A DNA stretch of 64,000 nucleotides from NCBI RefSeq assembly GCF_004745825.1, contig NZ_SRLA01000001.1, positions 372,001-436,000 of the forward strand, given 5' to 3'. The position numbers and the translations under genes are program-made. The notes under the pieces are model-generated. The model saw nothing but the letters and a program-made list of their open reading frames with translations, did not search any database and was not told the DNA's origin. The stretch comes from Hymenobacter fodinae. GTDB taxonomy: Bacteria > Bacteroidota > Bacteroidia > Cytophagales > Hymenobacteraceae. How positions within the stretch are numbered: the stretch's first letter is position 1; each line of letters opens with the position of its first letter. Shown piece by piece: positions 8,514 to 18,232 of the stretch.

Positions 8514-11500
8514 TTAGAACTGCACGTTGAAGCCTAGGCGGTAGGTGCGCGCCTGCGGATAGTTGCCGTAATCGACGCCGTAGGCCAGGGGGTTGTTGTA
8601 AAAGGCCGCCGTAGAAATTTCGGGGTCGTAGCCGGTGTACTTGGTGAGGGTAAACACGTTGTCAACCGAGGCAAACACGCGGGCGCCCTTCACCTGAATC
8701 CTGCTCAAGAAAGCTTGGGGTAAGGTGTAGCCCAGTTCCATGTTGCGGGCACGCAGGTAGCTGGCATCTTCCACGTAGCGGCTGCTTAGGCGGTCGTTGC
8801 CGTTCGTGTCGGTCGAGGTGACGCGGGGCTGGTTGCTGTTGGGGTTGCTGGGCGTCCAGCGGTCCATGCGGCTTGCGTAGAAATTGCTCCACACCCCCAC
8901 AAAGTCAGCCGACTTGTTCAGGTTGAAAGCTGCGCCATTCAGGGCTTCTGCACCTTGCACACCGTACAGCAACACCTTGAAATCAAAGCCCGAGTAGTTG
9001 AGGTTCAGCGAGGCGCCGTAGCTAAAGTCGGGGGTGGCGCTACCGAGGTAGGTGTTGTCGGCCGCTGTAATTGCGCCGTCGCCATTGGTATCCTGATACC
9101 GCACGTCGCCGGGTACAGCGCCCGGCTGCACTAGTGTTCCGGCAGCATTTTTATAGGCATCAATCTCGGCCTGATTGTGGAATATTCCATCTGCCTGCAG
9201 ACCGTAGAAATAGGCTATTTCGCGGCCTACGCCAGTGCGAGTGGTATTACCGATTTGCGTAAGCACGTTACCACTAGAAATGGGGTTGCCGCCCCCTAAA
9301 CTGGTAACTTCATTGTTGATTTTCGTGAAATTCAGGCCTACGTTGTACTGGAGCTTACCCACTGCATTGCGGTAGTTCAGAGCCAGTTCTAGGCCTCGGT
9401 TGCGCAGGGCGCCTACATTGGCGCTGGCAGGGGCTTGGCCCACGTAGTCGGGTACCGGCAGCAGGGCAATCATGTCGCGGGTGCGCCGCTCATAATAGTC
9501 AGCCGTAAAGCTCAGCTTGCTGTTAAACAGCTCGGCGTCGATGCCCACGTCGGTGGTCACGGCCGTTTCCCACTTCAGATCCGGATTATTGATCTGGCTG
9601 ATGGCCAGACCCGGAGCCGCTACTCCGTTGAAGGAGTACGTCTGGTTGTTAGCTGCTACGGAGGCGTAGCCGTAGTTAGGGGCCGCGTTCTGATTGCCCA
9701 CCTGGCCGTAGCTAGCCCGCAGCTTCAATGCCGATAGGTAGCTAGCATTTTTGAGGAAGTTCTCATTAGAGATATTCCAGGCTGCGCCCACTGACGGGAA
9801 CGTGCCCGTCCGTACCGGTCCGAGGAACTTCGACGTCTGGTCGAAGCGTAGCGTGCCCGTGATTAAGTACCGGTCGCGGAAGTTATAGTTGGCCCTGCCA
9901 AAATAAGATATGAGACCTCCGTCGTACTGGGAGCTACGCACCACATTGCCAGTACTGCGCGAGGCCGAAGCGTATTGCAGGGAAGCATCGGCCGGCACAT
10001 TAAAGGCCGTGATGGAAATGCCGTTGCCATATCCGCGTTGCGCTTCCTGGCCTAGGGTGGCCGAAAAGGAACTGTTGTCGGAGAAGGTTTTATTGTAGTT
10101 AGCGTAGTTCGACCATACCCACGAAACGTTTTCAGCGCGCGTTTCGATGAGCGCACTCTGGGCCCGCTGGTCTACCGGCCCGATGTAGTACTGTGGCTGG
10201 TATACTTTGGGGTGGTTATTGAAGTAATTGATGCCAAATGTGGAGCGGAATGAGAGGCCCTTCAGCAACTCAATGTCAAGGTAGCTGCTGCTAAACAGGT
10301 TATTGTTCTGGGTCTTATTGTACTTCTGCTCATCGAGGTAGCGCGGCACGTTCAGCGCGTTACGCGTGATAACGTCCTCGTTATAGGTTCCGTTGGGGCC
10401 AAATGGATTGAGGACCGGGTTTGTTTGCAGGGCGTATTGCAGTACTAGGTAGGGCTGTGAGCCGCCTTGTCCGTCGCCGGCGCCCGTTTGGTTGTTGTTG
10501 GTAAACGTGGCTGCCACCCCTGCCTTAATGTGCTTGGTGAGCACCACGTCGTCGTTAACGCGAATCACGTACTTCTTGAAGCCCGAGTTCTTGATAATGC
10601 CGTCTTGCTGGAAGTAGCTGCCGCTTATTAGGTAGCGGTTTTGCTCAGTGCCACCTGAGGCCGACAGGCTATAGTTGGTGATGAGGCCTCGCTGCGTTAC
10701 CAGATCTTGGTAGTCAATTCCTTTGGCGTTGGTAGCAATAGCCTCTTGCAACTGCGGAGCGTAGTCAGGCAGTGGCTTGTTGGCATTGGTGAAAGCCTCC
10801 GTTACGAGTGTGGCGTACTGAGCGGCGGTGGTCAGGGGTAGCGTGCGCCGAATTTCCTGAAAGCCAGTGTAGCCGGATAGGTTGAACTGTGTCTTGCCGG
10901 CCTTACCATGTTTGGTGGTGATAAGCACCACGCCGTTTGCGCCGCGCGAGCCGTAGATGGCCGTGGCGGAAGCATCCTTCAAAATCTCCGTCGATTCAAT
11001 ATCGGCGGGCAGCAGAAAGCCAATGTCGCTGGTCTGAATACCGTCTACCACATACAGCGGGTCGCTGTTGTTAATGGTGCCCACGCCCCGTACCCGGATG
11101 CGAGTGCCAGAACCCGGCTGCCCACTGTTTGATGTTACTTCTACACCCGCCACCCGGCCCTGCAACGACTGCACCGGATCGGAAGTGGCTACCTGCGTCA
11201 GTTGTGCGCCACTCACGGAGGCCACCGAACCGGTCAGGTCACTTTTGCGGGCTGTGCCGTAGCCGATAACCACTACCTCGTTTAGAGCCTGAGAGTCCTC
11301 AGCCAGCGTGATGTTCAGACTGCTGGCAGCCCCAGTCACAGGTATCTCTTGGCGGGTAAAGCCTACAAAGCTAACAACCAGGACGCTGTTTTCCGGCACT
11401 TGGAGGCTAAAGCTACCATCGGCGCCAGTGGTAGTGCCGATGGTGGTATTCTTCACTACCACCGTTACACCTGGTAGGCCGTTTCCCTTTGCATCAACAA

Positions 11501-11957
11501 TCTTACCCGAGACCGGTACATCGGCTAGTTCTAAAACGTTTGCAGTGGGAACGATTGCGGAAGATGACTTGGATGGTACCCGTAGCAATACCCGGTCATT
11601 GCTTACTTCATATTGAATTTTCAGCGGCGACAACACCTCATCAAGGACTGTGGAAAGCGGCTGCTCCTGAGCTTGCAGTGATACTTTGCGTTCGGCTCCA
11701 ATGAGTTGCTGGCTGTACACAAAACGAACATTAGCTTGCTTCGCAATGCGGTTCAATACCTCTTTAATGGTCTGCGCATCAGCCTGTAGCGTGATTTTGC
11801 GCTCCAACACCGTTTGGGCTACGGTGGGCTGCGCTACGGCAGCCGGGGGCGCTGCAACATGAGCTGTGGCAAGGCCAGCCGGGAAGCAAAGCATAGCCGC
11901 CTGCAGCGTTAGAACCTTCGTAGTTCTGGGAGGAGGAAAGTGTACCAGCTTTTTCAT
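8514..11957 (-). CDS. SusC/RagA-family TonB-dependent transporter with N-terminal STN signalling domain
   Basis: Outer-membrane TonB-dependent importer that works with the SusD protein. Domain order in 1147 residues: signal region (1 to about 35); STN domain (about 52-125, with ITLQADAQTIKEVLNRIA and VSLQAQEQPLSTVL); carboxypeptidase-regulatory-like domain (about 148-230, GKIVDAKGNGLPGVTVVVKNT); plug domain with the SusC signature NEVVVIGYGTARKSDLTGSV and VRGVGTINNSDPLYVVDG; then a beta-barrel ending in YRLGFNVQF with the terminal aromatic residue. The STN domain normally contacts a FecR anti-sigma in the periplasm, so this transporter should signal substrate arrival to the FecR/ECF pair encoded just upstream. 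Confidence 0.96.
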   Translation of the reverse strand: MKKLVHFPPPRTTKVLTLQAAMLCFPAGLATAHVAAPPAAVAQPTVAQTVLERKITLQADAQTIKEVLNRIAKQANVRFVYSQQLIGAERKVSLQAQEQPLSTVLDEVLSPLKIQYEVSNDRVLLRVPSKSSSAIVPTANVLELADVPVSGKIVDAKGNGLPGVTVVVKNTTIGTTTGADGSFSLQVPENSVLVVSFVGFTRQEIPVTGAASSLNITLAEDSQALNEVVVIGYGTARKSDLTGSVASVSGAQLTQVATSDPVQSLQGRVAGVEVTSNSGQPGSGTRIRVRGVGTINNSDPLYVVDGIQTSDIGFLLPADIESTEILKDASATAIYGSRGANGVVLITTKHGKAGKTQFNLSGYTGFQEIRRTLPLTTAAQYATLVTEAFTNANKPLPDYAPQLQEAIATNAKGIDYQDLVTQRGLITNYSLSASGGTEQNRYLISGSYFQQDGIIKNSGFKKYVIRVNDDVVLTKHIKAGVAATFTNNNQTGAGDGQGGSQPYLVLQYALQTNPVLNPFGPNGTYNEDVITRNALNVPRYLDEQKYNKTQNNNLFSSSYLDIELLKGLSFRSTFGINYFNNHPKVYQPQYYIGPVDQRAQSALIETRAENVSWVWSNYANYNKTFSDNSSFSATLGQEAQRGYGNGISITAFNVPADASLQYASASRSTGNVVRSSQYDGGLISYFGRANYNFRDRYLITGTLRFDQTSKFLGPVRTGTFPSVGAAWNISNENFLKNASYLSALKLRASYGQVGNQNAAPNYGYASVAANNQTYSFNGVAAPGLAISQINNPDLKWETAVTTDVGIDAELFNSKLSFTADYYERRTRDMIALLPVPDYVGQAPASANVGALRNRGLELALNYRNAVGKLQYNVGLNFTKINNEVTSLGGGNPISSGNVLTQIGNTTRTGVGREIAYFYGLQADGIFHNQAEIDAYKNAAGTLVQPGAVPGDVRYQDTNGDGAITAADNTYLGSATPDFSYGASLNLNYSGFDFKVLLYGVQGAEALNGAAFNLNKSADFVGVWSNFYASRMDRWTPSNPNSNQPRVTSTDTNGNDRLSSRYVEDASYLRARNMELGYTLPQAFLSRIQVKGARVFASVDNVFTLTKYTGYDPEISTAAFYNNPLAYGVDYGNYPQARTYRLGFNVQF

Positions 11958-12123
11958 GGGATTTGGCTGAACGATTGTGTTGGTTGTGGGAAGGGGATGA
12001 GTTAGGGCAAAGCAGCCCCAGGTGTTGCAGGAATAAGTGGGAGAGGGGATTGCAGAGCGGGCAGGAGTAGCTTAGCAGAGGGAAGCAGCTTAGCCACCGC
12101 TAGTGGGAGCGGCGCCGACTGGC

Positions 12124-13176
12124 CTAGCTTTGTGGGGAAAGCTGACAGCCGGTGCTATGAATAGTGATTTGCGTTTCGGAAAGGGTGTAGTAAGCGCCCA
12201 GTGACTTGCACAAGAGGCCTAGCTTCTCAAATAGGGGCTCATCATAAAAAGCAATGCTGACGGTACAACCTGAGAGCTTGGCTTTGTCGTAGGCTATGGT
12301 TACGCCATAGGCTTTCTCCAGCGCCGTGAGTACCTCGGCTACTGGCCGTTCTTCAAACTCGAAAGACTGGGGTGCCAGCATTACGGGCTTATCCACCAGC
12401 TCTTTGCGTAAGTGGTGCTTAGCTACAGAGTACACTACCTGCTGATTAGGCAGCAACACTACGCCATGGGTAGCGGGCTTAGCCGGAGTAGCATCTAGCT
12501 GCGCCCGGTCGCTGGCCTGCACCGATACTTTGCCTTCTCGCACGGCCACCGATGCTTCTTTACTGCCTGCGTAAGCCTTTACTCGGAAGCTGGTGCCTAG
12601 CACCGTGGTAACCACCTGCTTAGTAAACACCAAAAATGGGCGGGCAGGGTTTTTACTCACCTGAAAGAAGGCCTCGCCCTCCAAGTACACCTCGCGTTTG
12701 GGGCCGGCTAGGCCAGTTGCGTAGCGCAGGCTGCTACCGGGGTGCAGCGTAATCTTGCTGCCATCGGGAAGGCGGAAGGCTTGTTCCAGGGCTGTTGTGT
12801 TACTGCGGCGCGTCCAGCCGTTGGCGGTGGCGTGGCTAAGCTGCCGCGTGTTTTGAAACTGGCGCAACAACGGGTACAATAGGCCTAGGCCTATCGCAAA
12901 CAGCAACAGCGCTGCCCACTGCAGCTGCGGACGCTGCCAGAAGCCGGCCGGGTGCTGCACCACAATAGGTGCCGGCGCTTCAGTTTGCTTCTTGGCCTGA
13001 ATGCGCTGCCAAATAGCATCTTCCACCGCCTCCTGATTGAGGCTGCGTAATGCTTTGCCCTCCGTCTCTTCTAAACGGTTATACCACTGTTCTACTGCAA
13101 TTACTTCTTCAGGCGTGCACTGCCCATCCAGATAGCGTTGGAGTAAAAGTTGAAATTGAGCTTCGGTCACGTTCAC
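12124..13176 (-). CDS. FecR-family anti-sigma factor
   Basis: Inner-membrane anti-sigma protein that relays the signal from the STN domain of SusC to the ECF sigma factor. The 350-residue product has a short cytoplasmic N-terminal region with the LLLQRYLDGQCTPEE motif, one transmembrane segment near residues 88-107, and a periplasmic FecR domain (about 130-235, with LPDGSKITLHPGSSLRY and VYLEGEAFFQV), ending in a DUF4974-like C-terminal domain (about 270-350). That is the standard Bacteroidota layout. It lies 134 bases after the sigma gene and 166 bases before susC. Confidence 0.95.
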   Translation of the reverse strand: MNVTEAQFQLLLQRYLDGQCTPEEVIAVEQWYNRLEETEGKALRSLNQEAVEDAIWQRIQAKKQTEAPAPIVVQHPAGFWQRPQLQWAALLLFAIGLGLLYPLLRQFQNTRQLSHATANGWTRRSNTTALEQAFRLPDGSKITLHPGSSLRYATGLAGPKREVYLEGEAFFQVSKNPARPFLVFTKQVVTTVLGTSFRVKAYAGSKEASVAVREGKVSVQASDRAQLDATPAKPATHGVVLLPNQQVVYSVAKHHLRKELVDKPVMLAPQSFEFEERPVAEVLTALEKAYGVTIAYDKAKLSGCTVSIAFYDEPLFEKLGLLCKSLGAYYTLSETQITIHSTGCQLSPQS

Positions 13177-13310
13177 GGAGAGTTAGGCGGGCATCTATCT
13201 AACAAGTCACCCAACTTGCCCCAACCCCTAAACTCCTAAGCTGCTTTTTTTAAAATAAGACGAAACACACGAATAAAATGGTAGGTAAAATATTGATTAC
13301 TAGTGTGTAA

Positions 13311-13910
13311 CTATTTAAGTAAAAAGAGCAGCGGTAGAACGCTTATCAGGAAGTCTCGCAAGTAACGCCGCAATAGTTTGAGCGATTTGGTGAGGTGATA
13401 CTCCACCGTTTTCTCCGACAGGTTTACGCGCACAGATATTTCTGAAACACTGTAGTGCTCTAGGCGGCTGAGTTGGAATACCTCCCGTGATTTCTCTGGC
13501 AAGCCCTGCACGCCGGCCAGCAGGGCGGCCGTCAGGTCGTTTAGCGCGAGGGTATCTTCGGTTTCCGTGTGTTGGTCTGCACCACTTACCTGCAGATACA
13601 ATTGGTAGCCGGTCCGCAGCTTCTGCGTTTTGATGTAGTTAATGATGCGGTACTTAATAGCCGAAAACAGGTAGTGATCTAGCTGCTCAATGTGCGCTGT
13701 GGCCCGCCGCGTCCAGAGGTTCTCGAATAGATCCTGTACCAGTTCCTCCGCTGCTTCCCGACTTTTCAACTTCTGGTAGGCCACCGTAAACAGCCGGAAA
13801 CTGTAGCGCTTATAAACTTCCGCAAAGGCACCCTCGTCGCCCGCTCGTAAAGCGTCGAGCAGGGCGCCCTCCGGGTAAGAAGCGTACAGGCGGACGAAAG
13901 ATGAATTCAC
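13311..13910 (-). CDS. ECF RNA polymerase sigma factor (Bacteroidota FecI/SigZ-like)
   Basis: Extracytoplasmic-function sigma factor of 199 residues expected to drive transcription of the adjacent transport genes when released by FecR. Sigma region 2 is seen at EVYKRYSFRLFTVAYQKL and EELVQDLFENLWTRR, and region 4 as the helix-turn-helix around residues 150-180 (SEISVRVNLSEKTVEYHL). The C terminus FLISVLPLLFLLK is unusually hydrophobic, as often seen in Bacteroidota members. Regulation by the downstream FecR and the SusC STN domain is inferred from gene order. Confidence 0.93.
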   Translation of the reverse strand: MNSSFVRLYASYPEGALLDALRAGDEGAFAEVYKRYSFRLFTVAYQKLKSREAAEELVQDLFENLWTRRATAHIEQLDHYLFSAIKYRIINYIKTQKLRTGYQLYLQVSGADQHTETEDTLALNDLTAALLAGVQGLPEKSREVFQLSRLEHYSVSEISVRVNLSEKTVEYHLTKSLKLLRRYLRDFLISVLPLLFLLK

Positions 13911-13941
13911 TGAATAAAGAAATAAAGGCTAAGCTCGTCGG

Positions 13942-13974
13942 CGAATATACAGTTTAGGCTCAGTGAATTAGCAA
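13942..13974 (-). promoter_or_regulatory. Putative housekeeping promoter for the ECF sigma gene
   Basis: On the minus strand, TTG (13974-13972), 22 bases, then TATATTCG (13949-13942), close to the Bacteroidota consensus TTTG-N19..22-TAnnTTTG, about 30 bases upstream of the start codon. Confidence 0.35.
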
Positions 13975-14407
13975 ACTATGCCTAGCCACCAACTACTCGC
14001 TAGGCCACGGTTTACAGCCGATTATAACCAATGAAGACAATAGTTCAGGTCAATTTTCAGCCTTGGATTTTATAGAGCGAAAGCAGAATTGCTAATGACT
14101 TGATGGCTGCTGGCTGCCGTTTATCGGGCGATTTACAACGTTTTTTCGCTGTGCTTTCTGTCGAGCTTGCTTAAAGGCGCGTCCCAATTTTGGCTTTCTG
14201 AATGGGTCAAGCAGCAGGATGCTAAGCATCCTCTAAAAAAGACTATCTAAATCGATTGCATAGTTTATTTCTGGCCATCCTAAGCCAAGAAGACAAGCAT
14301 CCTTGCATGTCAACCCTACTTTAGCGCCGACCTTGATACCGTTCCTTTTCCGGCAGTGCATCCCGCTGACCGTGGTTAGGTACTGAAAACTCACTTGTTG
14401 TTTACGG
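13975..14407. other. Intergenic region between divergent sigma gene and GH3 gene
   Basis: About 430 bases with no credible gene. It must hold the GH3 promoter. A small hairpin AGGATGC-TAA-GCATCCT lies near 14216-14232. A short minus-strand ORF (14233-14463) overlaps the GH3 start and has no recognisable features. Confidence 0.6.
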
Positions 14408-17101
14408 ATGAAAAACCCACTCATCATGGTGTGGCTGGCGGCTCTTACGGGTGGCATTCCCACCCAAAGCTCTCAGCAAACCACTCCCGCCACCACGCAG
14501 CTGGTCCCGGTACCCGTAGCCGATCTGCCCTTCCGCAACCCCGATCTGCCCATCGATCAGCGGGTCGATGACTTGGTAGGCCGCCTGACCCTGGCGGAGA
14601 AAGTGTCGCAGATGCTAAATGCTTCGCCCGCCATCGACCGGCTGGAAATACCGGCCTACAATTGGTGGAACGAGGCCCTGCACGGCGTGGCGCGCACCAG
14701 CATGAAAACCACGGTGTTTCCGCAGGCCATAGGCCTAGCAGCCACCTTCGACCAGGATGCCATGCTGCGGATGGCCACTATCACCTCCGATGAGGCGCGG
14801 GCGGTGCACCAAGAATACGTGCGGCGCGGGGAGCGGGGCATTTACCAGGGCCTCACGTTCTGGACGCCCAACATCAACATCTTTCGCGACCCGCGCTGGG
14901 GCCGCGGGCAGGAAACCTACGGCGAAGATCCTTACTTAACGGGTCAACTAGGCTCGGCACTGGTGAAAGGCTTCCAGGGCGACGACCCCAAATACCTCAA
15001 GATTACGGCCTGCGCCAAGCACTTTGCCGTGCACAGCGGCCCCGAGCCCTCCCGCCACGAGTTCAACGCCCAAATCAGCGACTACGACCTCTGGGATACC
15101 TACCTGCCCGCCTTCCGCGACCTGATTGTGGATGCCAAAGTAGCTGGCGTAATGTGCGCCTACAACGCCTATGCCGGGCAGCCCTGCTGCGGCAGCGATA
15201 AGCTCATGAACGAAATCCTCTATGACAAGTGGAAGTTCAAGGGCTACGTGACCTCCGACTGCGACGGCCTGAATGACTTCTGGCAGCACCACAAAACCGA
15301 CCCTGACGCCGCCACTGCCGCCGCCAACGCCGTGCTACACGGCACCGACCTGGAGTGCGCTACTGGCAAGCTCTTCACCTACAACTCCCTGCTGGAATCG
15401 GTGCAGAAGGGGCTGATTACGGAAAAGCAGCTTGATACCTCGGTGAAGCGACTCTACAAGATTCGCTTTCAGCTGGGCATGTTCGACCCCGTGGAGCGCG
15501 TGAAGTACGCCCAAATTCCGATGAGCGTGGTGGAAAGCGCCCCCCACCAAGCCCACGCCCTCAAAATGGCGCAGGAGTCGATGGTGCTGCTCAAGAATGA
15601 AGGCAACACGCTGCCTTTGCGCAAAGACCTAAAGAAGATTGCCGTTCTCGGGCCCAACGCCGACAACGAAAGCGTGCAGCTGGGCAACTATAACGGCTTT
15701 CCTACCCGCAACGTGAAGCCCCTGATGGGCATTCGGGAGAAAGTGGGCCCGAATACCCAGGTAACGTACATTCAGGGCGTCGACTACGCCAGCAACATCG
15801 TCTACGAGGCCTTCGACCTCAACAAGAACCTGACCTACGAAGGCAAGCCGGGCTTCCGGGCTGAGTACTTCCGGGGCACCAACCTAGAAGGCAAGCCCGT
15901 AGCTACTGTGCAAGAGAGTGGCCTAGACCGGTACCTGGCCAATACCAAGCAGGAAATTGTGCCGGGGCTGCCATCGGAGAATGTGTCGGCGCGCTACCTG
16001 AGCACGTTTACACCGGAGAAGACGGAGGAAATGGCCTTCCAGATTACCGGCGACGACGGCTACCGCCTGTTTATCAACAATGAGCTGGTGCTGGACAACT
16101 GGAGCGGTCGGGGCGTGTCTACCCGGCAGCACATCATGAAAGTAGAGGCTGGTAAGAAGCTGGCTATTAAGATTGAATATTTCCAGGCGGTAAGCCGCAC
16201 CATCCTAAAATTTACCGGGGCCCACGTGGTACCCATGAACGCCCAGAACATTCTAGGCCAGGTGAAAGATGCCGACGCCATTGTGTTCGTGGGTGGTATT
16301 TCGCCACGCTTGGAGGGCGAGGAAATGAAGGTAAACGTGGAAGGCTTCAGCGGCGGCGACCGGACCAGCATTGCCCTACCCAAAGTACAGACCGAGTTGA
16401 TGCAGGTGCTGCACTCCACGGGCAAGCCCGTAGTGTTTGTAATGATGACCGGCAGCGCCATTGGGTGCCAGTGGGAGGCCGCTAACCTGCCCGCCATTGT
16501 GAACAGCTGGTACGGGGGCCAAGCCGCCGGTACGGCCATTGCCGATGTGCTCTTCGGGGACTACAACCCCGCCGGTCGCCTACCCGTGACGTTCTACAAA
16601 TCAGAAAGCCAGCTGCCTCCCTTTGATAATTACGACATGGCCGGCCGCACCTACCGCTACTTCAAGGATACTCCGCTCTACCCCTTCGGCCACGGCCTGA
16701 GCTATTCGACCTTTAAGTACAGTAACCTCAAAGCTCCTTCTAAAGCCAAAACCGGTCAGCCCGTGCAAGTAAGCGTAGATGTACAGAACACTAGCCAGCG
16801 TCCCGGCGACGAGGTAGTGCAGCTCTACGTGCGTCACCCCGATGCTAAAGGCCGGGTAGCATTACACGCCCTGGAAGGTTTCCGCCGCGTGCCCCTGCAA
16901 GCCGGAGAGAAGAAAACCATACAGTTCACTCTTACGCCCCGGCAACTATCACAGTTGAGCGCCCAGACCCAGCGCGCGGAAGAAGCTGGTACGGTGCAGC
17001 TCTTCGCCGGTGGTGGGCAGCCCCTCACAGAGGCAGTAAGCAAAGGCAATGTGTTAAAAACCAATGTTAAGCTTCAGGGCAAACGGGTAATTATTGACTA
17101 A
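14408..17101 (+). CDS. Glycoside hydrolase family 3 enzyme with PA14 insert (beta-glucosidase/xylosidase type)
   Basis: Exported GH3 beta-glycosidase of 897 residues, releasing single sugars from oligosaccharides. Layout: weak signal peptide (1-20); N-terminal TIM-barrel with LTLAEKVSQM, EALHGVARTS and CAKHFAVHSGPE; nucleophile region TSDCDG with Asp284 as the likely nucleophile; alpha/beta sandwich beginning QESMVLLKNEGNTLPL; a PA14 domain inserted at about residues 475-620 (FRAEYFRGTNLEG, GDDGYRLFINNELVLDNW); and a C-terminal fibronectin III-like domain (RPGDEVVQLYVRH). EALHGVA and SDCDG are typical of the plant-type beta-xylosidase branch, but glucosidase is equally possible. It is divergent from the sigma/FecR/SusCD unit and probably processes glycan imported by it. 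Confidence 0.93.
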   Translation: MKNPLIMVWLAALTGGIPTQSSQQTTPATTQLVPVPVADLPFRNPDLPIDQRVDDLVGRLTLAEKVSQMLNASPAIDRLEIPAYNWWNEALHGVARTSMKTTVFPQAIGLAATFDQDAMLRMATITSDEARAVHQEYVRRGERGIYQGLTFWTPNINIFRDPRWGRGQETYGEDPYLTGQLGSALVKGFQGDDPKYLKITACAKHFAVHSGPEPSRHEFNAQISDYDLWDTYLPAFRDLIVDAKVAGVMCAYNAYAGQPCCGSDKLMNEILYDKWKFKGYVTSDCDGLNDFWQHHKTDPDAATAAANAVLHGTDLECATGKLFTYNSLLESVQKGLITEKQLDTSVKRLYKIRFQLGMFDPVERVKYAQIPMSVVESAPHQAHALKMAQESMVLLKNEGNTLPLRKDLKKIAVLGPNADNESVQLGNYNGFPTRNVKPLMGIREKVGPNTQVTYIQGVDYASNIVYEAFDLNKNLTYEGKPGFRAEYFRGTNLEGKPVATVQESGLDRYLANTKQEIVPGLPSENVSARYLSTFTPEKTEEMAFQITGDDGYRLFINNELVLDNWSGRGVSTRQHIMKVEAGKKLAIKIEYFQAVSRTILKFTGAHVVPMNAQNILGQVKDADAIVFVGGISPRLEGEEMKVNVEGFSGGDRTSIALPKVQTELMQVLHSTGKPVVFVMMTGSAIGCQWEAANLPAIVNSWYGGQAAGTAIADVLFGDYNPAGRLPVTFYKSESQLPPFDNYDMAGRTYRYFKDTPLYPFGHGLSYSTFKYSNLKAPSKAKTGQPVQVSVDVQNTSQRPGDEVVQLYVRHPDAKGRVALHALEGFRRVPLQAGEKKTIQFTLTPRQLSQLSAQTQRAEEAGTVQLFAGGGQPLTEAVSKGNVLKTNVKLQGKRVIID

Positions 17102-17120
17102 ACGGTAAGGGCAATTAAGC

Positions 17121-17180
17121 AGCTAGGCCTACTGTAATCCTTCGCTCACCTTGATGAGCAGGATTGCAGTAGGCCTAGCT
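17121..17180 (+). terminator. Long GGCCTAG-containing inverted repeat after GH3
   Basis: AGCTAGGCCTACTGTAATCC (17121-17140) pairs with the arm at 17161-17180 with one mismatch, around a 20-base loop, 20 bases after the GH3 stop. There is no U-tract, so the terminator role is tentative. Both arms carry the over-represented GGCCTAG heptamer. Confidence 0.5.
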
Positions 17181-17431
17181 GTTGAATGCAATTGTAGTAA
17201 TGTGGAAGATGAATGCTGAATTCTGGAGCCCAACTCAACCGTTTCTATCAGCTGCATTAAAACATCAAAATACGCCTTGTGGTACTCCGGTGAAGCAGTT
17301 AGGTACCAGATCAAATTCAGTGAGCCAAGCTCTTTGGAAATAATAGCATACAATAAGCCATTATGGGAATAATACAGTAATCCCTGTATTATACAAAATA
17401 TGACTATTTTAAGTAAAATTTCTACTAATCC
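17181..17431. other. AT-rich intergenic stretch before the curli cluster
   Basis: A markedly AT-rich gap upstream of csgE, unlike the GC-rich coding sequence around it. A minus-strand frame of 107 codons (17129-17452) crosses the terminator hairpin and has no family signature, so I do not call it. The csgE promoter lies at the right end. Confidence 0.5.
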
Positions 17432-17461
17432 TTGTATTATTCGATCAAACAATTACATTTA
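17432..17461 (+). promoter_or_regulatory. Putative promoter of the csgEFG genes
   Basis: TTG (17432-17434), 19 bases, TACATTTA (17454-17461), close to the Bacteroidota TTTG/TAnnTTTG consensus. The same TTG-N19-TAnATTT design occurs before the first curlin gene (20223) and the csgH-like gene (22004). Confidence 0.5.
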
Positions 17462-17561
17462 TGCATCTATTTAATCCTATTAGTGAAAGCCCATTTCTAA
17501 TTCTATGCTCAAAAACTTTACCCATCGTCAGTCATACTAACTGGCTCCTGTTTTGTCTACT

Positions 17562-18194
17562 ATGGCAGCCAAATGGTATACACTCACTACGGAAAAGACC
17601 AGTGCTACGGCTACCGGCTGGATACTAAGTGTACGCATGCTACTTTGCCTAGGCAGCTTTATGCTGCTGGTTCAGTCGGCGATGGCTCAAGGGCAACGGC
17701 GCATTCCAGTTCGCGAAAACCAGCAGGAGCAACAAAAACAGCAGCAGGCACCCGTTCGGGAATCAAAAGCTGCGCCTTTACCAGCTAAAAAGTTGGAGGA
17801 AGCACTCCGTCTGCTCTTACAAGCCACCTCTGATTCGGCACAGGCACCTCGGCAGCAGCGGGCCATGGAGATAGATGGGCTAATTGTAGATCAGACTATC
17901 AGCAAAGTGGGCCACGACTTCTACGATCTGTTCTACACACAGTTCGAAGCACCAACTGGCACAGATGAGTATGTAGTGACCTTGGTGGAAAAGCCTAGTC
18001 GTGGCACTGCCACACTAATTACTGTTAGTGTCAACGAAAACGACCTGCTGGAAATGCCCTTGCAGCCTAAAGCCGATTACATAGAAGCAGCCGTGGCCGA
18101 TGCTATTGGCGTCGTGCTGGCCTACCTACAGGAAGCCAGCAGTGTAAGCCGGCAACTAGAGAAAGGAGCTAAACAGCCTCTCGAAATATTCTGA
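17562..18194 (+). CDS. csgE: Curli assembly factor CsgE
   Basis: Periplasmic specificity factor that caps the CsgG secretion pore and directs curlin subunits to it. In the mature part, MEIDGLIVDQTISKVGHDFYDLF, EYVVTLVEKPSRG, ITVSVNENDLLEMPL and KADYIEAAVADAI align with E. coli CsgE landmarks (LLTNHTVSSIGHDFYRAF, INERPS, ITITVNQD). The product is 210 residues from ATG 17562; a second ATG at 17637 begins MLLCLGSFMLLVQSAMAQ, a cleaner signal peptide, and may be the true start. Between signal and domain is a Gln-rich linker (about residues 48-63). It is the first gene of csgE-csgF-csgG. Confidence 0.92.
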   Translation: MAAKWYTLTTEKTSATATGWILSVRMLLCLGSFMLLVQSAMAQGQRRIPVRENQQEQQKQQQAPVRESKAAPLPAKKLEEALRLLLQATSDSAQAPRQQRAMEIDGLIVDQTISKVGHDFYDLFYTQFEAPTGTDEYVVTLVEKPSRGTATLITVSVNENDLLEMPLQPKADYIEAAVADAIGVVLAYLQEASSVSRQLEKGAKQPLEIF

Positions 18195-18232
18195 CCTCTA
18201 CCAACCTCACCCACCCTTAATACCCAGTGCGT

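Noticed and set aside
14233..14463. 76-codon minus-strand frame overlapping the GH3 start
   Set aside because: It overlaps the GH3 signal peptide region and likely promoter, with no homology I recognise.
17129..17452. 107-codon minus-strand frame before csgE
   Set aside because: It crosses the GH3 terminator hairpin, lies in AT-rich promoter DNA and has no recognisable domain or signal.
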